A DNA stretch of 64,000 nucleotides from positions 40,955,019 through 41,019,018 of the forward strand of contig OU862920.1 in assembly GCA_917880885.1 (NCBI GenBank), read 5' to 3'. The position numbers and the translations under genes are program-made. Source of the DNA: Limnephilus marmoratus (taxonomy: Eukaryota > Arthropoda > Insecta > Trichoptera > Limnephilidae). The notes under the pieces are model-generated. The model made no database searches, had not been told where the DNA came from, and saw nothing but the letters and a program-made list of their open reading frames with translations. How positions within the stretch are numbered: the stretch's first letter is position 1; each line of letters opens with the position of its first letter. Shown here piece by piece: positions 22,525 to 36,073 of the stretch.

Positions 22525-23335
22525 CAAAAGGCCACTTGCATGGATTTCATTGACTTGGAAAAAATCATGTGGATAGATCTTTTTACTAAGATTACGAAAA
22601 TGTTAGCAAAAATTGTTAGATATGTACAGTTTTTTTTATTTTTAAATAAATAAATCCATTATTTGGGCTCGTGACGTCACTACATGAAAATGTCCTGTCT
22701 CCGAAAATGTTCCTATTAATTTTGTAAAATTCCACACTGATTTATTTTTTTATATGGCATCACTTTGATTTCAGGCGAATTTTTGAATTCGTTCACTAGA
22801 TTTATTCTCTGCGAACTTATCATTTGGTTCGACTTTTTGACAGATGTTCTGAAGATGATGTCGGTAAGTGTTTTAGAGGTTTAATGATTATGGTGCTGAT
22901 TTTAACAAAATAAAATTTTATAATATTCTTATTATTATTGTAATTTACAAAGTACAAGTATATTACATTGAATTTAGTAATATAGACGCTGTACATTATA
23001 ATGATTTATGATCAATAAGATGGATCAAGGAAAAAAAATATTTATGAGATGTAGTATTTTTGGTATGCCTCGTTATTCTCATGTGCCATTCGTGTGGAAA
23101 AAGTTCTTTTTTTTTTTAAATGATTTTCGGCTATGTAATTATCGTTTTTTCACCCCTATAAAATTATGTCCCGTCTTTCCAGTTTATAAAAAATGGTCTG
23201 ATTTTTCAGATTGAAATTTTCAAAAATTCCCTAAGAAATTTTCAAAAATACGATTAAAAAAAAAAAACAGAATGTCTTAGAATATTTGCCAGAACGGGAA
23301 ATTTTTTTTTAAAAATGTGATGCAAGTGGCCTATT
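22525..23335. mobile_element. Putative TIR element with GGCCACTTGCAT ends
   Basis: AAAGGCCACTTGCATGG at the left and GATGCAAGTGGCCTATTG at the right are inverted. The left 45 bp (CACTTGCATGGATTTCAT, GACTTGGAAAAAATCA) reappear at 40455-40500. No coding content is seen in between. Confidence 0.55.
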
Positions 23336-23430
23336 GATTGTTTCTCTTTAACATGTATATCCAAAATTCACCAACAAAATACTTACTTTATTTCTCTTTT
23401 AGGTGCATTATTATGCTCATTAGACGAAAT

Positions 23431-23480
23431 TAACTACATGCCGATTAGACTAAAATGTGCCAATCAGCATGTAGTTTGAT
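23431..23480. repeat. Imperfect hairpin with AACTACATGC arms
   Basis: AACTACATGCCGATT and AATCAGCATGTAGTT are near-perfect inverted repeats separated by about 18 nt. Confidence 0.6.
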
Positions 23481-23539
23481 GTCATGTGAAATCTCAATTT
23501 TGTCAGCCAGAGAACTTATGCGGTATTGCAAAAAAATTT

Positions 23540-23600
23540 TTTTTTTTTTACATTACCACACAGGAGGCCCTGAGGAAATAATTCCTCTCAGTTATGCGGA
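23540..23600 (-). repeat. LINE 3' terminal hairpin fragment (minus orientation)
   Basis: CCACACAGGAGGCCCTGAGG preceded by a T-run equals, on the minus strand, the CCTCAGGGCCTCCTGTGTGG plus A-rich tail of the hairpin family at 61098-61150. Confidence 0.6.
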
Positions 23601-25112
23601 TATGCAGTATCACTGACCATATGACACTTAGACAGATGCCAGAAAGTAGATTCCCGGTGAAGAAAATATAGTAAACTAAAATTTTTGTGGTATTATATGG
23701 TACACAGAAATTTCAGATTGTTATCACATCTCTGCGCCACAGAAGATAAATAAAACAAGTAATTTTCTATAATAATATTTAATATTCATTCAACAACCAT
23801 TGGGAGAAACAATAGTAGGTACATATATTATATGTACTATCTATTTTCAGATAATCATAAGAACATTGGTTAGTTATTATACTTAAGGAAAAATAAGTTA
23901 AATAAAAAAATGTCTCCGTACAATACCAAAGTATTTAGAATATTATTATGAACAAAATAAAATAAATTATTTCAGTTTTATAGATCTAACGCAAAAATTT
24001 GAATAGATACATCTTCTGTAGTTTATTTTAAAATTAACATATTTGTATTCATATAATAGTTTTTTGCGCTCGATTATGAAGAAAAGATTAAAAAATAAAA
24101 AATTATAGAAATATGAAATACAAAAAAAGTTATAAAAGACTAAGCCTAGAAAATGTCACGAAATATGTCTTGAACAAAATATTTCAGGTAAATTAAATAT
24201 TTAACAATTAATTGACTAGGTAACAAGAATTGTAACCGAAATAATGTACAAGTATATTAACAAAAAAGATTTGATAATATAAAAAACTGCTCAAAGCAAT
24301 TTGAAAGTACATTTGAAGCAGTGTGGAAATAAATTGACTTGGAAATGAGTCTATAAAAATATGTAGTAAGCGTACCAAAAATTATTCGAATGGAGGACAT
24401 AAATTTAATATTATCTAAAAAAATACCGTATTTGAGAAAACTTAACTAATCAGTTGTTGATATTGCAAATTATTTTGAATATTTAAAACACTGTTCCCGA
24501 GTGATAACACCGTGCATGACATAAGCAGTCCATCAAAAATAAATTTCCAAGAATTCAAGTCTTCATTCATTTACTAGATCAAAACGTCATATACAATTCT
24601 TATATTAACATATTTCTTTAATGATACTCTATTCAACCGACATAGTCTTCAGGTGGAATCAACATTTGTAATATACACAATTGAAAAAAATTATTTGTAA
24701 TATTTTCTTTATAAAAATATGACCAGTAGAAACTGCATTACAAAATAATATTAAACTATTCAAAAGTCAACAATTAGAATATACATTCCACAATGAACGC
24801 AACCAAAGTCAAAGTTTCACAAGTTTGATGAATTATATGTACAGGTGTAACAAAAAGTACCTGACTAATCAATGGTTAAAGTCTGTTGGACATGTCTTGT
24901 TACACCTTGTATAATGCGGCTCATTAAAAAATGTATCTTCTGTAACAAGGTTAAATTAGCTAAAAATAATTGTAATAAAAAAATCCAAGGCTAAAATAAT
25001 AAGTTCAATATTATTTTACAGTGTAAAACTTGCCTAAAAAAGAAAAAGAAAACAAAATTTTAACTGATATAAAAAAAACTTTGAAAAAATAGTGATTTTA
25101 GGTAACTGAATA
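23601..25112. other. AT-rich region downstream of TMEM208
   Basis: No gene is visible. It probably contains the TMEM208 3' UTR; the nearest clear minus-strand AATAAA I find is at 24022-24027, which may be too far. At 24839-24913 a 75-bp stretch has inverted ends TACAGGTGTAACAA and TTGTTACACCTTGTA, a small TIR remnant. Confidence 0.35.
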
Positions 25113-28798
<3,686 letters not shown>

Positions 28799-29004
28799 TA
28801 TTGTATGGTAAACAGGCTTCGGGCAAGTTCGGCAAGTTAAATCTGTCTTGCTGTTTGATGACACGATACAAAACGTTGGACGGAAAGCAGTTGGAATAAA
28901 ATGTAGACAGCGAGCGACCAAACGACAACCGACAACGAACACAAACCCAATTCCATAGAAAACAGAAACACGATTACATCCGTTACACCATAACCAACTT
29001 AGCG

Positions 29005-29690
29005 ATGTGTGGTTCCGCGTTTTGCCGGTGGCCTCGAGGAGTGCTTCCTTTTAAAAGAACTCGAGTTCTAGGAGTAGTTACTGGTTCTGAGTTCTTGATA
29101 CGAACTGATACGGGGAGCCGTGGCGGATGCCGAGACACACGGTTCCGGCCCCGAATTCGGACCCGGACTGATAGTTGACACTGAAAAAATGTGTGTGTGT
29201 TTTTTTTTTTAATATCACTCAAATAATTATTGCTAGTATTAAATTCTAAGTCCATGTTAGTTGATATTACTATTTAACTAATATTAACTCAACGGTATCG
29301 AAAAACAAATCCACAAACGCATTTAACTCCAATACTTTTGAACAATAAACAAAATCTTCACTTACCGTAAGGTTCGTAAATAGAACCGACTGCTTATAAG
29401 CAAAGACTTACTTGTCACCACTCTTCGAGAACTCGCGCGAATGTCTTGGACACGGGAGATGTAGGTGTATTAAGCCAGGAAGCGACACTGCCGAGCTTTC
29501 GGTTGGATCAGAGTCCATATCCGAGTTCTCTAGGAGTGCTTGATTAGAGGCATTCGGGTCCGAGTTCTCTGAGAACTTTTGATTTGAAATGGAAGTAGGA
29601 GTGCGATCCGCTTCCCACAAATGACTCGGGTTCAAGAACTCTTTCCGGCTGAGTCTACACTTCGCTAATAACCATACCGACATTGTTGCC
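29005..29690. repeat. Dispersed GC-richer repeat, copy 1, upstream of TMEM208
   Basis: Phrases ACTCGAGTTCTAGGAG, GATCCGCTTCCCA and CCGAGTTCTCTGAGAA recur here and at 58830-59465 in the same order, separated here by about 200 bp of other sequence. The repeat lies 0.2-0.9 kb upstream of the TMEM208 start. A 94-codon minus-strand frame inside (29408-29692) is a by-product. Confidence 0.6.
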
Positions 29691-30025
29691 AACTCGATTA
29701 TTATGAAACCTAGAAATAGAAGTCACCCAAAAAAGAGCCAAAACCCTTCCCGGGGGAAAGGGTTCCGATTTCAATATTATCGACGTGTATCTCAGTTACT
29801 TTTTATGCTCGCTATGAGAGATAGGTCCATCAAGTTGTTATTTGGTAGGAGCTCTGTCACCCTGCCCTGCACTAATGCTTCTACACCCCAAAATTAAAAA
29901 TAACACCACGGTTAACTACGTCAATCTCTTCATAATTTATTATTAAGTTGGAATATTTCACATCACGCGCGTATGCTTCTACAACAATAAAAAAAAAACA
30001 GATTGTGTAGTTCACATGCGCAGAG

Positions 30026-30268
30026 CCGTATTATCCACAAGGCAGTGTAGGCAAATGCATCAGCTAGGGGCCCCTAGGGTAAAGGGGCCTCGAGATTTGC
30101 ATTGCCTATGGGCCCCGACATGTGTAGTCCAGCCCTGGCAGGGCCATATTATTCATAAGCCAGTGTAGGCAATTGCCTAGGGGCCCCGCATCGGATAGGG
30201 CCCCCTAGGATAAAGAGACCCCGAGACGTGCATTGCCTAGGGGCTCCGACATGGGTAATCCGGTTCTG
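30026..30268. repeat. Two units of the GGGGCCCC/CAGGGCC repeat
   Basis: Two tandem units like those at 1-490: CCGTATTATCCACAAGGCAG, CTAGGGGCCCCTAGGGTAAA and GCCCCGACATG, with the junction at CCAGCCCTGGCAGGGCC. Confidence 0.75.
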
Positions 30269-30394
30269 CACACAAGGTAGAAGTGAAACCTTCAGAAAAC
30301 AAAATCGAGAGTATGAGACAAATGCAGAGTTCATTTATTATAATACTATTACTTAATACTATTAATTATTTTACTTTTTATTCTAGGAAAAACA

Positions 30395-30475
30395 CCGCAC
30401 AAAGAGGAGGCCAATCGTCTACGAATCACCGCACAAAAAGGACACCGATTGGTCTATCTCATTCTCTAGCAAGCT
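30395..30475 (-). repeat. Inverted fragment of the AACTTCTTTAGCAC module
   Basis: CACCGCACAAAGAGG, CCGATTGGTCTATCTCATTC and TCTAGCAAGCTAAATC are the reverse complement of parts of 16048-16212 and 38590-38760. Confidence 0.6.
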
Positions 30476-30488
30476 AAATCGTACAGCT

Positions 30489-30753
30489 GTATCGTCGCCT
30501 CAGTTCTTATTTGTCCAACAGACCATTTTAGTTTTTGTTCAATCTCCACTTTAAAATTAAAAACAAAGTATGAAAAATGATAGGTAATCGTTTAACTCAG
30601 AATTATTTAAACAAATTGGATCTTTACCTTTTTTGAATTTGCTTAATCTTAAACACCTTTCATAATGTTTTATTGAAATAATTAAAGAAAACCTTCTCCT
30701 CCTGAAAATTTTTCTAATGGTCTGTTGGACAAATACGAACTAAAGCGACGGTA
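30489..30753. mobile_element. MITE with TCGTCGCCTCAGTTC termini, copy 2
   Basis: Same family and orientation as 18521-18782. Left TATCGTCGCCTCAGTTC with TTGTCCAACAGACC; right GGTCTGTTGGACAAATACG with AACTAAAGCGACGGTA. Confidence 0.82.
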
Positions 30754-30999
30754 TGTGTCTTTTTAGTGTCGCTCGTTTCCGGGTCATAGAGTTTCAAATT
30801 GGTGCTAAATAAGTTTTCATTTAAAAAAATAAGCACGTTTATTTTGTTTTAACTACAAATATAACTGTGTTATGCTGTTATTTTTTCATAGTACTTTTAT
30901 TTAAAATAAAGGTGCGATTTTTGTGTTCCCCATCACTATTACGGCCAGCGGGTTGGGCGATCCCATCACTGTCGTAACCATAGAAGGCCGCCTCAGTCT

Positions 31000-31272
31000 T
31001 GTATTGTCATTTCGGCCGGTCGGTTGCTAACGTCAGCGCCCGTTTTACAACATTATTGCCGTAATTTATTGAATTTTTGCCATCAATGATCAATACCAGA
31101 CTTATTTTATCGTGTTTCGTCGTAAATAGGTTAAATATAACCTAATCTTTTTTAATGTACAACTTCCAAGTCTCGGGTTTCGCCCCCAATAAGTGAAGTG
31201 TCTATAATTTTAGGGAAAAATCATTGCAGATCTGTCATCTGCTATCACAAGCAACCCGCTGTCTTCAATTTG
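31000..31272 (+). promoter_or_regulatory. Possible promoter and non-coding first exon of the ZDHHC gene
   Basis: A locally GC-richer stretch (GGCCGGTCGGTTGCTAACGTCAGCGCCC) is followed at 31272 by a consensus donor TTTG/GTAAGT. Gene 3's first coding exon begins with a good acceptor at 35932, so it needs an upstream non-coding exon, and this is the best candidate I see. CG content and a CRE-like ACGTCA support a promoter only weakly. Confidence 0.25.
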
Positions 31273-31937
31273 GTAAGTCACATCCGATTAATGAATTTGT
31301 TTTTGCATTTTGCCGTAATTTTTCAATTAAACACAATAATTGACGTCATGCGATTTTGTCATTTTGTTGTATTGTTACAAGATTTCAATTTGATTCATGT
31401 TACATTTCGCTAATCTTTGCACACTGTCAGGTCGGGGTTTTATTATTGTTGCACTATTATATCGTGACCCTACGGCAGATGTTTTACTTAACATTATCGC
31501 AGTAAGTTAAATTAAAATTATTTAACATTTGCTCCCAAAGTAATAAATAATGTATATTCAATTGTTTAGGTTATTTTAATTGTGAGTAATATCAATTTCA
31601 TCATCAGAACGATTTCATATTGTTATAATTGTTGTAAAATCAATAAATTTATATTAAAAATTAAATAAATCTCGCTTTTTATGATTGCTAACTTTTATTA
31701 TTTTTTACAGTTATTTCAAATGTTCTAATAAAATAAGTGTTTTTGAGCGAGACGGCATGCATTTTTCTAAATATATTTTTTCTTCTCCTGCCATGTCCGT
31801 TCAACGGATGTTGGCTATGCGGACTCTGTTTACTGAATAATTGCGCAATGATTTTAGTGTGCGACAATTCTTGTACTCGATAAATACTAACTTCATTCAT
31901 ACCTACTAATCTAACAAGTACCCATGATTAAGGGTCC

Positions 31938-32675
31938 GGGAGGAATGCAGATTCTGCCAAAGTTTGTTTTTTGCCAAAAACCATGTTTTTACCGCGTTTT
32001 AAGTTGAGAACTTTAATCTGGAAGGTGAAAAAAAGTGCGGAAAGCAATAAAAAAAAATTTGAATAAGTAATTAATTTTCAATTGCGTTAAATAAAATTTC
32101 TCTTCGCGAACCGACACTATGACAGACCGGCGGGTGCCAACGGGCATTTCGTCACTGTTGGTATCCCTGATACAAAGACGAGCTAAATACGATTGTAGCC
32201 GACTTCGTGGGATAACTGATGAGGCGCGTAATTATGAAATTTGTCTAGCGGGCTTGTGTATGTTATCTTTACTTTAAAAAACAGCCTACGTTTTTGAATG
32301 GTTTGTTTGGCTACGCAGGGTTTGAATGGTTTGTCTCCATTCCAGTACCTGATTAGAGGTTCGTTTACATTATATTGTTAATTCTGTTTTTCATAATTGC
32401 GCGCCTTATTATTTATCCCATGAAGTCGACTACAATCGTATCTGGCTCTTGTTTGTAGGTCTGGGATACCAACATAACAGTGACAACATGGCGGGCGGAG
32501 TGGCGTAGTATCGGTTCACGAAGTGAAATTTTATTTATACTTTAAACGGCTGTATCTCCCTCAATTTTGCCGAGCGCGCCTTAATTTTTTTTTATTCAGC
32601 TTCTCCACACTTTTCTCATCTAGAAAGTGCCTTTTTATTAAATTTCCAAACTTTGGCAGAATCTGCATTTCACCC
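31938..32675. mobile_element. Foldback element, 738 bp, 8-bp target duplication AAGGGTCC
   Basis: AAGGGTCC is duplicated exactly (31930-31937, 32676-32683). The ends are GGGAGGAATGCAGATTCTGC and (inverse) GGGTGAAATGCAGATTCTGC. The arms contain CTTCGCGAACCGA/TCGGTTCACGAAG and AATACGATTGTAGCCGACTT against its inverse. The centre (32250-32340, AAAAAACAGCCTACG and TTTTTGAATGGTTTGT) is shared with 49695-49750. It is in the same family as 36682-37254. Confidence 0.88.
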
Positions 32676-32734
32676 AAGGGTCCTACTCATGTAGCATTGC
32701 ATATTGCTTTACATTACTACAATAAGTTATACCT

Positions 32735-33600
32735 ACGTTATTTATTTATTTATTGCTTCTTCACAATTTAAATACATTTTTAGCATGTAATTATTAACCC
32801 CACTAGGATTCGCCTGTATCGGGGTTAATAATTTTATAATTTATTAAAAGTAACACATATATTATAAAGAGAGTACTTCAGTTAGCTTAAGTACAGCGTA
32901 ATATAGTTTTCATTCCATTGAAGTGTTATTTAGGTGTCATTATTTAAATTAAAAAAATTAAAGTCACTTACACATGGTTAACAATTTTATAAAGTGCAAA
33001 ATAATATAAGTATTGAAAGACAATATTGTTACAATATTTCTCACAGAATGGGCCTCTACTAAGTTGTAAGAACTAATGCAGTATAACGTAAACATGTAGA
33101 GTGACCATGTGTTGAAATTTGTTGCTAGCTTATCATCTTTAATATTTAAACTGGTATTTTCCTAATCGGTATCCATTTTGAATGCTGCAAATATGCTATT
33201 AATTTAGAAAATTAATAAGTAATACTAAGTAAGTTAAGTAGAAAATTAAAATGAGGTATATAAATAATTAATCTACTAAATTTAGAAACGACAAAGTAGA
33301 AAAAATTAATTGGCAATCACTAACACAAATAATTTAACAATCTTTTTAAAAGTGCTCAAGGAATTAGATGACTTAATATGTTCTGGAAGGTTATTAAATA
33401 TGAGTGGAGCTTGATAAAAGTAATTTCTTTGGCCAAAAGAAGATTTAGTTTGATTTGCCGCAAAGTTCAGACCAGAGCCAATTCTAGTAGTACGAATTTG
33501 CTGAGTTCTTTCTGCAATATTATAAAAAAATCTACAAAGCGTATTTGTAATATATAGCTGTTTTGCATTCATGACATTTCGTTCCTTTTAGAGTAAATGA
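32735..33600 (-). pseudogene. LINE 3' end: RT C-terminus, 3' UTR hairpin, TAAA tail
   Basis: Minus-strand coding from 33572 to 33306 ends with a tail of the kind that closes CR1/Jockey-like ORF2 proteins: SFGQRNYFYQAPLIFNNLPE, then SSNSLSTFKKIVKLFV and a stop. About 470 nt further on is a 13-bp perfect hairpin (32789-32801 with 32821-32833, loop of 19 nt), then a (TAAA)n tail at about 32733-32753. It is 5'-truncated and dead. Confidence 0.75.
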
Positions 33601-34221
33601 GTTGGATATCTAAATTTTTTCTTGAACATAACTTTAGTTTTTGGGCAATTTTGAGTGATTCTATATAAGTCTTTTGGCAGGATCCCCAGTATACTTTATT
33701 ATAAGAAAGTAGAGACTGGATTATTGCAAAATAAACCGTTTTCAATTATTCTTTGTCTAGTATATGTCTGAGTTTTTTAAAAGATATAGGTAAGACGAAG
33801 GCTATAACGAAGACCGATCGATGTAAGACGATAGTATCATAAAGCCAATTCATCTTTGATTTTACTATAAAAGCACCAGCGCTTCTATAAGATTTTGTGA
33901 TTCCAACTTACCTTTGCAATTCTTACTGTAGACCTATCTATGTATTACTTACATAAGTGCACATCTAATGCAAACATACTTATTGGTACAGCAACTAGAG
34001 TTGATCCAAACACGGTAGGTACTCGCACAGGTGCATCACTTAATTATTGAATAACATCAATATTTAGTAGTCGTAAACAAGACAAAATGCTGTTTCTCAG
34101 TAATGTTTCTCAAAGACATTACTGTCAGTAGTGATTACTTAATAATGTACAGGCAAATTAATTTAAATAGGACAAGTTTGAATGTATTTCTGCACCCTGA
34201 TAGTATTGAAAGTGTCAAAAG

Positions 34222-34625
34222 ATTTTTTTGAAGACGGTGGGATTTGCATATTAGTTAAAATTTTGGTCGCCATGTTTTTTTAAAACTTTTCTAAGGTTGG
34301 CCAAGTGACATGTCATTTCTGACAATCGAGGGTGGGGATTTCATTTTAGTCAAAATTTTGGTAACCAAGTTGTTTTTTTTTTTTAGACTTTTGAAAGGTT
34401 TTTCATGTCACATGTCATTTGGGATTTCATATTAGTCAAAATTTTGGTGGTCATATTGTTAGTTCAGACTTGTCTAGGGTTGGTCATGAGACATGTCGTT
34501 TCTGACAACCGAGAGTGGGAATTTCTTATTGGTCAAAATTTTGGTCGCCATATGGTTTTTTTTTACAATTTTTAAAGGTTGGTCAAGTGAAATATCGTTT
34601 CTGATAATCCATGTGGTGGTTTCAT
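34222..34625. repeat. Four tandem units of about 105 bp
   Basis: AGTCAAAATTTTGGTCGCCA recurs at about 34253, 34349, 34433 and 34531, each followed by a T-run, GGTTGGTCAAGTGACATGTC and TTCTGACAATCGAG variants. The array ends beside the SINE at 34699. Confidence 0.75.
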
Positions 34626-34698
34626 GTAAGTTTTCAACTACTGTCTTTTCTGTTCTTCCCCATCTCTTTTTCTTTCCTCTTTTCTTTCAAGAGTCTTG

Positions 34699-35112
34699 AC
34701 GGCCGGCGTGGTCCAGCGGTAAGGCTCTCGCACACCGAAGGTCGCAGGATCGAATCCCGGCGTTGCAAATAAATTTTGTTTGATTAATTTGTGTTATTTC
34801 ACAATTTATTAATTTAAAATAATATATAGTATATTTGCGGCACGTTCCAGAGTAGAAGATACTCTCAGAATCGCCCTGGTGTTAGACCACCATTCAGAAT
34901 TGAAACGTTGCTTGAAATGGCATTAGCCGTGTTTGAAGACCAGATCTGAATAGCCAGGTACTTCCCCACCTTCCTCTTCCCTATCTCCTTCCCCTCCCCA
35001 CTACCTTCTGCCTCACAACATAGCCCAATTGGGGATGTCATAGTCTCACTGGCTTCAGACGGGAGCAGTTGGGACTCTTGTGCGGTATTCATATAAAAAT
35101 TAAAAAAAAAAG
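34699..35112 (+). mobile_element. tRNA-derived SINE, full length, with A-tail
   Basis: The head has an RNA polymerase III A box (TGGTCCAGCGGTAAGG, 34709-34724) and B box (GGATCGAATCC, 34748-34758) at tRNA spacing. The body contains CCAGAGTAGAAGATACTCTC and a pyrimidine-rich middle (CCTTCCTCTTCCCTATCTCC). The 3' end is an A-run at about 35098-35111. The acceptor stem does not close properly, so it is not a functional tRNA gene. Confidence 0.8.
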
Positions 35113-35268
35113 TCTTATATGTTTGCGTTGATTTTCTAAGTAAATAGAAAATTACATATTAAGATACCGTGTCCAATCGATATTATTTGTGTGCTAAAAT
35201 TACAATATCAACACTTGTATAGAGCAAATGTTTGAACAATTTCTATATTACAATGTGCAAATTATCTC

Positions 35269-35473
35269 GGTGGACCAACCTATGTATTTGTATAACTAAC
35301 CTATATAACAGTGGACCAACCTATGTATTTGTATAACCAGCCTATATAACGGTGGACCAACCTATGTATTTGTATAACTAACCTATATAACGGTGGACCA
35401 ACCTATGTATTTGTATAACCAACCCATATAACGGTGGACCAACCTATGTAATATTTAACCTAACCTAACCCAA
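35269..35473. repeat. 41-bp minisatellite, five copies
   Basis: GGTGGACCAACCTATGTATT begins at 35269, 35310, 35351, 35392 and 35433, an exact 41-bp period with few substitutions. The last copy is partial and passes into AACCTAACCTAACCC. Confidence 0.93.
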
Positions 35474-35572
35474 CCTATGCAATATCATATTTTCTTTAGT
35501 AATAAAAATATAATGTATTTTGGAGAATGGAACTTATGTCTTACAGATTGTAATAATATATTAATAATTAAT

Positions 35573-35622
35573 TATATTGAAAAATATACACATGTTCGCA
35601 TGTATGTATTTTTCAATATAGC
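35573..35622. repeat. Near-perfect palindrome of about 50 bp
   Basis: TATATTGAAAAATATACACA and the inverse of TGTATTTTTCAATATA fold around CATGTTCGCATG. It lies about 370 nt upstream of gene 3's first coding exon. Confidence 0.65.
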
Positions 35623-35992
35623 GAAATATGCGTCATTGTACCTAATATCTTTTTAACGAATATAAAAGCTTTTGATGAAAAATGCCTTCAATTAACACCT
35701 CCAGTTTTGTCATAGTATTTCATGATGTTTTGATTTTCAACGATTGGTAAATTATTAGCGTTATTTGCTTTTTATTGCTGCATTTTTTTTTACAAATATT
35801 TGCGACTGCGTTGAAAATGTTTGCCAAATGTGAATCCTCGATCTAAGGGTTCTGAAAAATTAGATGATTTGCAAACGTTAGATCAAGCTGTTCTTGTACC
35901 TATATTGTTATCATTTCTGCTTTTTGTTGCAGAAACTTATAATTTGTGTTTATATTTGACGCAGATAATCATTGAATCCGAGCAGCTACAAA

Positions 35993-36073
35993 ATGGATAA
36001 TCTAGGCTCGTACAGCTATAGGAATGAGGTTGATATGCAAAACCGTTGCTGCGGATATGCTTGGTGTGTCAAG
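35993..36073 (+). CDS. ZDHHC3: ZDHHC exon 1 (first coding)
   Basis: 27 codons: [20 protein letters not shown] then GYAWCVK, before the donor AAG/GTACTG. The 5' UTR part starts after TTTTTGTTGCAG at 35932. A TTG at 35972 lies in the same frame, but ATG 35993 is the credible start. Confidence 0.88.

Noticed and set aside
32211..32245. ACTGATGAGGCG...GAAAT as a third hammerhead
   Set aside because: It has CTGATGA and GAAA, but the intervening bases form no stem II.
34699..34770. Functional tRNA gene
   Set aside because: A and B boxes are good but the acceptor stem does not pair, and a SINE body with A-tail follows.
35269..35473. Regular 41-bp repeats as a CRISPR array
   Set aside because: There are no unique spacers between repeats; the whole unit is repeated, and the genome is eukaryotic.
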